Assembly: GCA_964463485.1 (NCBI GenBank)
Contig: CAYXDO010000080.1
Span: 1 to 47,883, forward strand
Length of the DNA: 47,883 nt
Reading direction: 5' to 3'
Source: CAYXDO01 sp964463485
Lineage (GTDB): Bacteria > Myxococcota > Kuafuiibacteriia > Kuafuiibacteriales > Kuafuiibacteriaceae
The first letter of the stretch is position 1; every line of letters begins with the position of its first letter. Shown here piece after piece: positions 17,234 through 25,578 of this stretch. The translations under genes and the position numbers were made by a program. Under the pieces are notes generated by a model. That model ran no database searches, was not told the DNA's origin, and saw only the letters and a program-made list of their open reading frames with translations.

Positions 17234-19063
17234 TCATGACTCTTGCTCGCGACGCCAGTGCGCTTCGATCCGGTGTTGCTGAGCCTCGTCGAAGACTTTC
17301 CAGCCCGGCGCCGACTCTCTCATCGCCTGAACACACGCGGCGTAGAGCATCGACCGGGTGAGCTGAATGTCCTTGGGCGGCAGGTCTCGATCCATGTTGA
17401 TCGGCGTTCCTCCCCGCAGCACGACGAACTTTCGATCGCCTTGACGCAAGAAGAAGCTCGAGAGCTCGCCTTTGAGGTCGTCCATGACTTTCAGCGAAAT
17501 GGGGCCGGAGCTCGTCGGAAATCGGAACGAGTCCGAGCCCTCGTCGCCTCGCAGACTCACGATGGCCGACTCTCCCGACTCCACGCTGGTCGTAACGATG
17601 GGTCTGCGCGCTCTCGTCGCGAGCTCGTCGTGAGTGCGGTCGACGAACGCCTGCCATTCTTTCATCGGCATGGGTTTCGATCGCGCCCCTTGTAGCTTCG
17701 CGGCGCGACTTCGAACCACCGGAAACTCGTGATCGCCGGACGCCGCGCTCACCAGGATGGCGCCGTCGGAGACATGCCGAGTCTCCGCCTCGGACATGCA
17801 GCCGCGGCCCGTGCAACCCACCACGATCCCTGCTCCGAGGACCTCCGCGCGCGGTCGAACCTCGATGCTCCCTTCGCCTTCGCCGAGCGCTTTGCCGGCG
17901 CGCTTGGCCTTCTCCTCGGCCTTGGGATCGATGTCCGTGACGATCACCTTGAACCCGCGAGCGGCGAACGCGGCCGCCGTCGCGCTGCCCACCGCGCCGA
18001 ACCCCACGATCCCGACGGTCTTGTCTTCGACCAGCTTCGGGTCGATCTTGATGAGTGCGTCCAGCGTCGTGACTGCGACATCTTCCCCGATGATCGGTCC
18101 TTCGACTTCCCGCTTGAGTTGAGAGTCGGCCACACTCACCGCGGGCGCCAGCAACTTCGTCCCTTCCATGTTCTGAAGGCCGTTCGTAGTCTGCTCGACG
18201 ACTCGGCATAGGTGGGCGTACTCGGGATACACGTCATGCAGCATTCGGTTGAGCTTGCCACCCTCGTCGAGCAGCAGCAGCCTCTCGGGCGGCTTGGCCG
18301 CGGCCGCCGACTTCAACGCCGCTCCGAGCCCAGCCAGCAAGGGGCTCTCGACCCCTTTCATCTCTCCGGCTTCGACGTCGGCGGCGAAGGCGCTGTAATC
18401 CTCTTCTACCGTCCAGCCGCGATCTTGGAGCGCTCGCATGACCTCGGTATTCGTCGAGTATGACTTCCCGAAGACCTGGGACTGCTTCACGTTGGCCCCG
18501 GATCGTTCGAGCGCCTCGAAGAGGCCGAAGCTCGACGCGAACAAGTGCTGCACCGCGAAGATCCGAGTCCCCGCCAAAGGCTTCTTCGCTGCGAGCTCGT
18601 CGGCGAGCGCCTTCAGCACCGGCATCTGATCGACGCCGACGAGGTTCTCGCTGGTCGCGGTGATCGCCGCCCGCGTGGCCGCCGAGATCCCATTAATCAC
18701 CGGCTTGATCGCGGAGCCCGACGCGGGCTTGGCAGTCTTTGCTTTCTCGGCGATCTGAAGCCCGAGCGGGCTGAATTTCGGACCGAGCTTCTTCCATTCG
18801 TCGCCCTGGAGCACTCCGTCGTCCCCTGCCACCGCGGCCAGCGCGTCCACGATGGGCACGGCGTCGGAGAGTCGATAGCGAGAACGTTCTCGCTCTCTTG
18901 CGTAGGCGTCCGCGAACGACGCGCCACTCACCGCTCCTTTTGGATGCTCCTTGGCTGTTCGTTCGAACTCGGCGGTGAGCGATGGGTCGTCAGCGAGCAC
19001 CTGCGCGGCTTTCCACAGCGACAGGTCGGGAGGCCCGCCCGCGTTGCCGGCTCGCTTGGACAC
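17234..19063 (-). CDS. Adenosylhomocysteinase-like protein with altered active site
   Basis: The C-terminal two thirds match S-adenosylhomocysteine hydrolase: GKSYSTNTEVM, LLLLDEGGKLN (for DDGGDLT), RVVEQTTNGLQNM (for SEETTTGV), VADSQLKREVEG (for NDSVTKSKFDN) and the NAD-binding VGIVGFGAVGSATAAAFAARG. Several catalytic positions differ. In the Lys-Asp-Asn stretch the lysine is kept, but Asp is Glu and Asn is Gly. I do not find the C-terminal Lys/Tyr motif that completes the NAD site in true enzymes. The N-terminal 150 residues are extra and include an EF-hand-like DGVLQGDEW. The chosen start is GTG 19063; the frame is open to 19153. It may bind NAD and sense or process a different substrate. 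Confidence 0.75.
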   Translation of the reverse strand: MSKRAGNAGGPPDLSLWKAAQVLADDPSLTAEFERTAKEHPKGAVSGASFADAYARERERSRYRLSDAVPIVDALAAVAGDDGVLQGDEWKKLGPKFSPLGLQIAEKAKTAKPASGSAIKPVINGISAATRAAITATSENLVGVDQMPVLKALADELAAKKPLAGTRIFAVQHLFASSFGLFEALERSGANVKQSQVFGKSYSTNTEVMRALQDRGWTVEEDYSAFAADVEAGEMKGVESPLLAGLGAALKSAAAAKPPERLLLLDEGGKLNRMLHDVYPEYAHLCRVVEQTTNGLQNMEGTKLLAPAVSVADSQLKREVEGPIIGEDVAVTTLDALIKIDPKLVEDKTVGIVGFGAVGSATAAAFAARGFKVIVTDIDPKAEEKAKRAGKALGEGEGSIEVRPRAEVLGAGIVVGCTGRGCMSEAETRHVSDGAILVSAASGDHEFPVVRSRAAKLQGARSKPMPMKEWQAFVDRTHDELATRARRPIVTTSVESGESAIVSLRGDEGSDSFRFPTSSGPISLKVMDDLKGELSSFFLRQGDRKFVVLRGGTPINMDRDLPPKDIQLTRSMLYAACVQAMRESAPGWKVFDEAQQHRIEAHWRREQES

Positions 19064-19196
19064 CGGCCACGACCCTAGCACGGGCCGCTCTAGGTGACAC
19101 GCCAAATGTGGGTGTTGATAGGAGCAACAACCCCTCGACCCAGTCCAAAGCAAAGGAGGGTTCGACAGACGACGCCAAGAAGACTAACTTCGCCGC

Positions 19197-20351
19197 GTGA
19201 GGTGGAGTTGGGTTACCGTCACGCTGCTCGCGGGGCCCATCAGCTGCAAATCGACTGAGACGAGGGACGTTGGCGCTCTCGAGGTCAAGGACATCGGAGA
19301 CGCGGAGATCGCGCGTCCAGACCGTGCGGATCGGGACGCCGCGGCCGAGGTCCGAGACGCGACCGAACGAGACGCGACCGAACGAGACGGTTCGAACGAT
19401 CCGGACGGATCGAGCGACCGGGACGCGGCGATCGCCTGCGGCGAGCTTCCGGGCTGGCGCGAAGCACCCGGACTTGGACGTGTGTACGCCATGAGCTCCT
19501 TCTCCATCCTGTCGCCCGGCTTCGACGTCGACGGGGCCTGCCGAAGCGCCAACGACTGCGCCGAGAACAGCCTCGAGCGGCTTGGAATGGCGTTGGAGCT
19601 CGGCCTGCGAAAAGCGCTCAGGACCGGGCAGCTCCTGGTGCTGACGGAGCTCGTCCCGGCCGCGAACGCGTCCTGCCCCTCGACGGTCAAGCTCTTCGCC
19701 GCCAGCGACGCCGACGATCCGTTCTACGTCGCAAACGACTTTGAAATCCCGGCTGGCCAGGCCGACTGCTGCCGATTTCGTGTCGAGGCGCAGTCCCGGT
19801 CGCACGACGTCGTAGGCGGCCGCTGGCCGGTGGCTCCTTCCGCCGGAAAGCTGGTCGGCACGAGCACCAGCGCCTGGGTTTCGTTTCCCGTCGTGATCGA
19901 CAACTTTGGCGGCCCCGACCCGCACGGGGTGGTCAAGTTGGAGAGCGTCTTGCTCGAGCTGACGGAGCAGTCGGATCGAGCGACCCTGAAGCTCGGCGGG
20001 CTGCTCTCCGCGCGGTCGCTGCTGGAGGCGCCTGCATGGTTGTGCACGCCTTTTGGGACCGCGCCGAAGGCGGGCGCGTGCCTGTCCTCGTTCGTCGAGG
20101 CGGGACCGATGGACGTCGACCGCGATCGAGACGGGCTCGAGGAGATCGAGCTGACGAAGAACGGCGGGGTCGGAAAATGTTACGACGGCGGCAGATCGTG
20201 CGGTGGAGGGCCGTGCGTGACCCGTGAGTCTCGCTGGGTTCCGCCCGTGAACCCGGACCAGCCGGAGAGTTGTGTATTGAACCCGCGCATGAGCGACGGG
20301 TACTCCTTCGGAGCCGAGCTCTCGGGCCCCGGGGCGACCATCGTCCCGTAG
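19197..20351 (+). CDS. Putative lipoprotein with Asp/Arg-rich linker
   Basis: Begins with GTG and a short signal peptide ending in a lipobox-like PISC. Residues about 25-80 are an Asp/Arg/Glu-rich repeat region (for example RDATERDATERDG). A globular part with about ten cysteines follows, likely disulfide bonded outside the cytoplasm. A DRDRDGLEEIELTKNG segment resembles a calcium-binding thrombospondin type 3-like loop. I recognise no family. Divergent from the AHCY-like gene with 133 bases between them. Probably cell-surface. Confidence 0.7.
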   Translation: MRWSWVTVTLLAGPISCKSTETRDVGALEVKDIGDAEIARPDRADRDAAAEVRDATERDATERDGSNDPDGSSDRDAAIACGELPGWREAPGLGRVYAMSSFSILSPGFDVDGACRSANDCAENSLERLGMALELGLRKALRTGQLLVLTELVPAANASCPSTVKLFAASDADDPFYVANDFEIPAGQADCCRFRVEAQSRSHDVVGGRWPVAPSAGKLVGTSTSAWVSFPVVIDNFGGPDPHGVVKLESVLLELTEQSDRATLKLGGLLSARSLLEAPAWLCTPFGTAPKAGACLSSFVEAGPMDVDRDRDGLEEIELTKNGGVGKCYDGGRSCGGGPCVTRESRWVPPVNPDQPESCVLNPRMSDGYSFGAELSGPGATIVP

Positions 20352-20435
20352 TCACCGACTCATCCCTGAGGCCAGGCATCTTGCCGGCGGCGACATGGAA
20401 CCGACTCACCTCTATACCTATGCGCGGGCACGCTG

Positions 20436-20466
20436 CCTGCGCTCCCAGGGGTCCGCGAAACTCCGG
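20436..20466 (+). repeat. Dispersed GTCCGCGAA element, second copy
   Basis: Positions 20436-20459 match 308-331 at 22 of 24 positions (CCTGCGCTCCC, four variable bases, GTCCGCGAA), and 20450-20466 match 278-294 at 16 of 17. It also shares 14 exact bases with the inverted copy at 23357-23370. It lies in a 169-bp gap between convergent genes. CTCCC at 20442-20446 can pair with GGGAG at 20465-20469. Confidence 0.7.
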
Positions 20467-20520
20467 GAGGCCGCGAGTCCAGAAGCACGGAGGAATTCAG
20501 AGACGCCTTCCGACCCGAGC

Positions 20521-21501
20521 TCATCGCTCGCAGGCCCGATACTCTCCGAGCTCGCACGCCTTCTGGTACAGCGCCTTCGCCCGCTCGGGATCGTACGCTG
20601 CTCCGATCGCGTGTTTCATCGCGAGGCCCGCGTTCAGGCACCCCGTTCCGTCGAGCGCGGCGCAGCCGTCCAAAAACGCCCCCGCGGCCTTCTCGCGGTC
20701 TCCGCTCGTGGCCCATGAAACTCCGAGCTGAGTACACGCCGACCCCACTTTGCCTTTGCACGCTCGCTCGAGGAGCGGTCGAGTGTCCGGCCCGAGCCCG
20801 AGCTCCATCGCGAGGCGTTGGCACGACAGCGCAATCTCACCTTCGCAAGCCTGCCGAAAGAGTTGCCGGGCGCGCGTCGCGTCCTTCTCGGTTCCGCTCC
20901 CGTCGAGCAGGTTCAGACCAAGGTTGTAGCAGGCGTGGACCGCCCCGGACGCGCAGGCTCTCTCGAACAGGGTCGTCGCCTTGGCCGACTCGACGCTACC
21001 GAGCGTCCCTTCGGCCAGCAACGCCGCGAGGTCGTTGCACTCCCCGGCCGAGCCTCGTTCGCAACCTCCCGAATACGCAGCGAACGCTTCCAGGGGTCCG
21101 CCCAAGGTAAGCTCCACGTCGAGGGGTGAGTTCCCGCGCAGGATCCCAAGGCGCACGGCCGATCCCGAGGGGTGCTCGCGCAAGAGCTGGTGGATCTCGA
21201 TCGTGGAGCGCACGACTCGCCCGCCGATCGCCGAGAGCACATCTCCAACGCGAAGGTCCGCTTGCGCCGCGGGGCTCCCGGCGTACATCGCGGTGATCGG
21301 GACACCGACGATCGCCGACCCGTCGGACTTTGGCTCTCCGAGCTTGATCCCGACCCAACCGCCCCTTCGGGTCGACGGCTTTGGCGGATCTGGGATGCGC
21401 AGCTCGGCCGGAAGCTCCGGCTTCGATGGCGCCGGGGCCCGCTGCGGCTCCCGCTTGCACGCCACCAGCAGACCCAGGCCAAGAATCACCACGCCGCGCA
21501 T
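20521..21501 (-). CDS. Lipoprotein with PDZ domain and Sel1-like repeats
   Basis: A signal peptide with lipobox LVAC (MRGVVILGLGLLVACK) is followed by a Pro-rich spacer and a PDZ domain (about residues 45-125; VGVPITAMYAGSPAAQADLRVGDVLSAIGG). The C-terminal half is made of Sel1-like/TPR repeats with regular cysteines (for example ACASGAVHACYNLGLNLLDGSG), each likely closed by a disulfide. Sel1 repeats mediate protein contacts. No protease domain is present, so the PDZ probably serves as a docking unit. ATG 21501 fits the signal peptide; the longer frame upstream is a shadow of the divergent GNAT gene. Confidence 0.85.
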   Translation of the reverse strand: MRGVVILGLGLLVACKREPQRAPAPSKPELPAELRIPDPPKPSTRRGGWVGIKLGEPKSDGSAIVGVPITAMYAGSPAAQADLRVGDVLSAIGGRVVRSTIEIHQLLREHPSGSAVRLGILRGNSPLDVELTLGGPLEAFAAYSGGCERGSAGECNDLAALLAEGTLGSVESAKATTLFERACASGAVHACYNLGLNLLDGSGTEKDATRARQLFRQACEGEIALSCQRLAMELGLGPDTRPLLERACKGKVGSACTQLGVSWATSGDREKAAGAFLDGCAALDGTGCLNAGLAMKHAIGAAYDPERAKALYQKACELGEYRACER

Positions 21502-21526
21502 GACCGTGTTATAGAAGAGTCGAACC

Positions 21527-22294
21527 GTGGCCTCCAGCTTCGTAGCTGACCCGGACGCCAACGCGTCCTTTTTCTCCGACCTCCCTTCGCCGGCCCCTGA
21601 AAACGAGCCTGAAGCGCTGGAAGCGCCCGAGCCCATCGAAGCCGAACCCACCGAAGCGGATCCTCCCGGGGCCGCGGACCCACCGCAAGCCGTCGCACGT
21701 CGCTTCGGATTTCGGTATCTGCCGCCCAAACCCATCGAGCTCCCTGCCTTCATCGAGACTCAGCGGCTCGTGCTTCGGCCGTTTCGACACGAAGATCTCT
21801 GCTCGATGCACCACGTCTACTGTGATGCGGAAGTCATGAATTCAGTCGGCGCAGACCCCGCGCGCACCGTCGGACACCTGATGACTCGGCTCGAGCGACT
21901 CATGACCCATCAGGATCGGCGCGGATTTTCGTTGTGGGCAGTCATCGACAAGAACTCGGAGACGCTCCTCGGAGACGCCGGGTTGTTCGAACATGGCGGC
22001 GGACCCGAGATCGAGCTCGGGAGCCGGTTTCGCCGTGACGTCTGGGGCCACGGCTTGGCTCTCGAAGCCTGCACGGTCTGGATCGATATCGGCTTCGAGA
22101 AGCTGACCATCGATCGGCTCCTGTCCTTCTCCACGCCGAGGAACAAGGTGCTCCAACACACCCTCACACGCCTTGGGATGCAGGGCCGGGGCATGGCGCG
22201 CCGCTGCGGGCTCGACGTCGTGGAGTTCGTGCTCGGGCGAGGGTCCTGGGAGCATCAGCGGGAGCGACGTCCCCTGACGCAGGTCCTCGAGTGA
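21527..22294 (+). CDS. GNAT-family N-acetyltransferase (RimJ/RimL-like)
   Basis: The domain runs from about residue 75 (ETQRLVLRPFRHEDLCSMHHVYCD) to 235 and shows the RimJ/RimL pattern, including GFSLWAVIDKNSETLLGDAGLF and ELGSRFRRDVWGHGLALEACTVWIDIGFEKL. It would acetylate an amine using acetyl-CoA; the substrate is unknown. The first 65 residues are a Pro/Glu/Ala-rich extension from a GTG start. The stop overlaps the methyltransferase start (GTGA), so the two are co-translated, which hints at a common role in translation or RNA and protein modification. Confidence 0.88.
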   Translation: MASSFVADPDANASFFSDLPSPAPENEPEALEAPEPIEAEPTEADPPGAADPPQAVARRFGFRYLPPKPIELPAFIETQRLVLRPFRHEDLCSMHHVYCDAEVMNSVGADPARTVGHLMTRLERLMTHQDRRGFSLWAVIDKNSETLLGDAGLFEHGGGPEIELGSRFRRDVWGHGLALEACTVWIDIGFEKLTIDRLLSFSTPRNKVLQHTLTRLGMQGRGMARRCGLDVVEFVLGRGSWEHQRERRPLTQVLE

Positions 22295-23322
22295 CTTTTG
22301 CGCCCGAGTCGCGCTTCTTGTTTGCAGTCTGCCAGCAGGGAGCGGAGCCCGCCCTGAAGTCCGAGGTCGATCGACTCGGGATGGGTTTGGTGCCCGCGTA
22401 CTCGCGGCCCGGGTTCGTGACTTTCAAATCGCCGTCCCCATTGTCGCCGTATGTCGAGCTCGAGCTCACCTTCGCCCGCGCCTATGGTCTGAGCTTGGGG
22501 CGCGTCGAGAACGTAGACGAAGCTGCCAGCTCGATCTCCCAAAACTGTCCCGGCCGGTCGGCGCTCCACGTTTTTCCGCGGGACCCAAGGCGCCCGGGCG
22601 ACGAAGCCGATTCACTGCCCGGTTGGGACCAAGCCGAGAGTTTCGACAAGGAGCTGCGGCGGCGACTGAGTATGGGCGAAGACGTCGCACTCATAGACGC
22701 CTCGCTGGTTTGCGACGTGTTGATCCTCGAACCCAGCGAGCTGATCATCGGATGCCACGCACACGGGCCCAGTCACTCACCTTGGCCCGGCGGCCGCTTC
22801 AGGATAGCTGCACCCAACGCCGCGCCGTCTCGCGCTTACCTCAAGTTGCAGGAAGCGCTCGAATGGTCCGGCATCGAGGTCAGACGGGGGCGGTGGGCGC
22901 TGGAGGTCGGCGCGTCCCCAGGCGGAGCCGTGTACGCGCTCCTCGAGCGCGGCGCGAGGGTGGTCGCGGTCGACCCCCGCAAGATGGACGAGCGGTTGCT
23001 CGAACGTCCGGAGCTGATCCACCTTCGCCGGCGAGTCGAGCAGGTGCACCGAGAAGACCTGCCCGACGACATCGAGCTCCTGACCATGGACATGGGTCTG
23101 TCTCCGAGATTTGCCATGCACCACCTCGAGCGCCTCGTCGCGTTGACGCGCCGATCGCTCCGAGCGTTCGTAGTCACTTTGAAGCTGAAGGAGTGGCACT
23201 TTGCCGACGAGCTCCCCGAGTTCGTCGCACGAGCGCGCGCCCAAGGTTTCGCCAACGTGCGCGTGCGCCAGCTCTCCTGGAATCGTCAGGAAGTCTGCTT
23301 GATTGGACGGCGCGAACCCTGA
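22291..23322 (+). CDS. RlmM-like 23S rRNA 2'-O-ribose methyltransferase
   Basis: A FtsJ/RrmJ-type SAM-dependent 2'-O-ribose methyltransferase. The K-D-K-E catalytic tetrad is visible: Lys in RAYLKLQEAL, Asp in LLTMDMG, Lys in VVTLKLKEW and Glu in NRQEVCLIG. The SAM motif LEVGASPGGAVYALLERGARVVAVDP is clear. The N-terminal 180 residues correspond to the RNA-binding region of RlmM (COG2933 type), which targets C2498 in Escherichia coli; that exact target is not proven here. GTG start, overlapping the GNAT gene by 4 bases. Confidence 0.85.
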   Translation: MTFAPESRFLFAVCQQGAEPALKSEVDRLGMGLVPAYSRPGFVTFKSPSPLSPYVELELTFARAYGLSLGRVENVDEAASSISQNCPGRSALHVFPRDPRRPGDEADSLPGWDQAESFDKELRRRLSMGEDVALIDASLVCDVLILEPSELIIGCHAHGPSHSPWPGGRFRIAAPNAAPSRAYLKLQEALEWSGIEVRRGRWALEVGASPGGAVYALLERGARVVAVDPRKMDERLLERPELIHLRRRVEQVHREDLPDDIELLTMDMGLSPRFAMHHLERLVALTRRSLRAFVVTLKLKEWHFADELPEFVARARAQGFANVRVRQLSWNRQEVCLIGRREP

Positions 23323-23356
23323 CCGTGCATCTTCTCCGGCCTTGCAGCGCCGCGTA

Positions 23357-23370
23357 AGTTTCGCGGACCC
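23357..23370 (-). repeat. Dispersed GTCCGCGAA element, third copy
   Basis: On the minus strand it reads GGGTCCGCGAAACT, identical over 14 bases to 20449-20462. The arms CCGCG (23350-23354) and CGCGG (23362-23366) can pair. It lies in the 85-bp gap between the convergent RlmM-like and regulator genes. Like the other copies it sits at gene ends, which fits a terminator- or REP-like role. Confidence 0.6.
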
Positions 23371-23407
23371 ACCCCCTTTGATTCTCGATGACCCAGGAGC
23401 GCCTAGC

Positions 23408-24661
23408 TCAGTCGAGCTCGTATTTTTTGATCAACCGGTGAAGGTACACTCGATCGATCCCCGCGGCGCGTGAGGCCTTCGAGACATTTCCGCCATGCCG
23501 AGCCAGGAGGCCCCTCACATACTCACGCTCGAACGCGACGAGCATTCTGGTGCGGGCCTCCTTGTACGGCAAGTCCACGCCAACGCCCTCATCCGGGTCG
23601 GTGCGATCGATCTCGGCCTCCGGTTCCTTCGCGCCACGAAAGGTCACTACCCTTTCGAGAGAAGCTTTGAGCTCTCGGACGTTGTCAGGCCAGTCGTAGG
23701 CCGTGAGTCTCCCCAGATCTTCGGGAGCAAGCGGAATGTCGGGCTGCCCGAGCTCCTCGAGCAGCTCCCGAACCAAGATCGGCAAATCCTCGGTTCGCTC
23801 CCGAAGCGGAGGCACTCTCACTCGGGCGGCCGAGAACGCCAGGAAGAGCGCCCGGTCCAACTTTCCCCCGCGCACCGCGCCTTCCGCGTCCCCGCGAAAT
23901 GTCGCAATCACTCGGGCCTTCGGTGGCTCCTCCGCGTCGAGCCGGTCGGCGAGCGCGCGACTCGCCTCGGGCGAGAGCTCCTCGAGATGTTGGATCACCA
24001 GAACGCCTTCGGTCCCAAGGACCTCGCCCACTCGCTCCCGGCTGAAATCGAAAGCTTCGACGCTGACCAAGGAGCCGATCCCAGCGGCTCGATGAAGCGC
24101 TTCGGCCACTCGGCGCTTGCCAACTCCACGCTCGCCTTCGACGAGGACGGGTGTCCTGGCCGACCCGATCAGCTCCAGCATCGCAAAGACCTCTCGCATC
24201 GCGCGGCTCTTGCCGGAGAGGTGCTCGTAGCGAGTCCGTGAGCTCGGGGGCAGCGGCCTCTCGTGGTCTTCGGTGCTCACTCGAATCACCGAGCGGCCGA
24301 TCGTGATCTCGGTGCCGGGCTTGACGCGACAGCGCTGAACTTTGGCTCCGTGTACGTAAACGCCGTTCTTCGAACCGAGGTCGGCGATGTCGACCCCGTC
24401 GACGTGCGGCAGCATCCGCGCGTGGGCCCGCGACACGGCTTTGTCGGTCAAAACCAGGTCGGCATCCGAGGAGCTGCCGATGACGATGGACGCGCGTGAG
24501 GCGCGAACGACCCGGCCTGCGTCGGGGCCTTCGACGACCTCGATGCGGTACTCCCGGAAACGAACTCGACCGGAGGACGTTCCGGTGACGAGCAGCCCCG
24601 GACCGAGCTCCTCGGTCGCGTTGTACGACGCGTCGACCTCGTCGACCCGGCGACCCGGCAT
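23408..24661 (-). CDS. FHA / sigma-54-type AAA+ / Fis HTH regulator lacking GAFTGA
   Basis: FHA domain at about 35-125 (RASIVIGSSSDADLVLTDKAVSRAHARM, DLGSKNGVYVHG), which binds phosphothreonine. The AAA+ domain of bacterial enhancer-binding proteins follows (VLVEGERGVGKRRVAEALHR; VPPLRERTEDLPILVRELL; YDWPDNVRELKASLERVV). A Fis-type helix-turn-helix is at the C-terminus (GNVSKASRAAGIDRVYLHRLIKKY). Odd: the GAFTGA loop that contacts sigma-54 is missing, and Walker B reads VLVIQHLEEL rather than LFLDE. It is thus unlikely to open sigma-54 promoters normally. The FHA domain suggests control by a Ser/Thr kinase such as the one at 12431-14107. Confidence 0.9.
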   Translation of the reverse strand: MPGRRVDEVDASYNATEELGPGLLVTGTSSGRVRFREYRIEVVEGPDAGRVVRASRASIVIGSSSDADLVLTDKAVSRAHARMLPHVDGVDIADLGSKNGVYVHGAKVQRCRVKPGTEITIGRSVIRVSTEDHERPLPPSSRTRYEHLSGKSRAMREVFAMLELIGSARTPVLVEGERGVGKRRVAEALHRAAGIGSLVSVEAFDFSRERVGEVLGTEGVLVIQHLEELSPEASRALADRLDAEEPPKARVIATFRGDAEGAVRGGKLDRALFLAFSAARVRVPPLRERTEDLPILVRELLEELGQPDIPLAPEDLGRLTAYDWPDNVRELKASLERVVTFRGAKEPEAEIDRTDPDEGVGVDLPYKEARTRMLVAFEREYVRGLLARHGGNVSKASRAAGIDRVYLHRLIKKYELD

Positions 24662-24764
24662 GGCGGGAGCATCGGGCGAGCAGATGTCCCGGGCAAGCGA
24701 GGATTTTGATGCTCGTCCCCGATTGGCCTGCTACGGTGAGGCCGTGGCCGACCCGAGGCTTCGC

Positions 24765-25028
24765 ATGAGCAGCAAGGACACCGGCAGCGGGACGGGGAAG
24801 ATCAGGCGTGAGCAGGTCCGCGCGGTCGAGGAAGGCATCGACATCGTACGAGACGCGATTCGAGACTTTCTGAAGAAGCCCAAGGCCGAGCGCGAGAAAC
24901 ACCTTGCCACGCTGTCCACTCAGCTGGAGGCTTTCGCGGAGAACCTCGACGACCTGCCTTCGGGACGAGCGGGGACCACGCGCCTCGAAGCTACGCGGCG
25001 GATCGTCGAGATCTTGAAGACCGTTTGA
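24765..25028 (+). CDS. Small helical protein, unknown function
   Basis: The 87-residue product (MSSKDTGSGTGKIRREQVRAVEEG...) is charged and almost all helical, with no membrane segment. ATG 24765 has GAGG six bases upstream; a GTG at 24744 in the same frame would add seven residues. It lies 16 bases before the next gene and probably forms a two-gene unit with it. No family recognised. Confidence 0.6.
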   Translation: MSSKDTGSGTGKIRREQVRAVEEGIDIVRDAIRDFLKKPKAEREKHLATLSTQLEAFAENLDDLPSGRAGTTRLEATRRIVEILKTV

Positions 25029-25044
25029 GTCGAGACCCCAACGG

Positions 25045-25434
25045 ATGAAAGTCGCGGGCACGCGGACGGCCAAGGAGTGTGACGCCTGGGCCGAGGCTTT
25101 TTCACTGGAAGCGACCGTCGTCCGCGAGGCCTTTGCGGGCTACTTGGCGATCCTCGCAGCCGGCGGTGACCCGCCCAAAGACGCCGACGTGGCCGCCGCG
25201 CTGTCGAAGCTTCGCCGCGACCTCAAAAAATCGCTCGCCAAAGAAGGCGCCTCCGAAAACCGAACGGAGGAGCTCGACGATATGCTCGCGCGACTCACAC
25301 GCAGCATCGAGAGAATGGACGTTCTGAGCGAGGTGGACGAAGCCGGAACCCTGGGTGGCCTTCGCCCGAGGCTCGTCGCTGCCCACGCGCTCGTCTCGGC
25401 CGTCAAAAAGGCGCTCGAAACACGCGGGCGCTGA
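25045..25434 (+). CDS. Small helical protein, unknown function
   Basis: The 129-residue product is predicted to be helical and soluble, with heptad-like charged stretches (SKLRRDLKKSLAKEGASENRTEELDDMLARLTRSIERM) that could form a coiled coil. It follows the gene at 24765 closely on the same strand. No family recognised, and no signal peptide. Confidence 0.6.
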   Translation: MKVAGTRTAKECDAWAEAFSLEATVVREAFAGYLAILAAGGDPPKDADVAAALSKLRRDLKKSLAKEGASENRTEELDDMLARLTRSIERMDVLSEVDEAGTLGGLRPRLVAAHALVSAVKKALETRGR

Positions 25435-25578
25435 ATCGTAAGTACTCGAACCGGCTCGGTTCGCGGCGGGCGCTCGTGCGAGCGATCACCGCGGGCCCGC
25501 ATCGACGCCATCGACGTCTATGGGTTGACGCGACTCGGCTTCTTTGATGCCCTGCGCCGCGACGGAGGACCTAGGACG

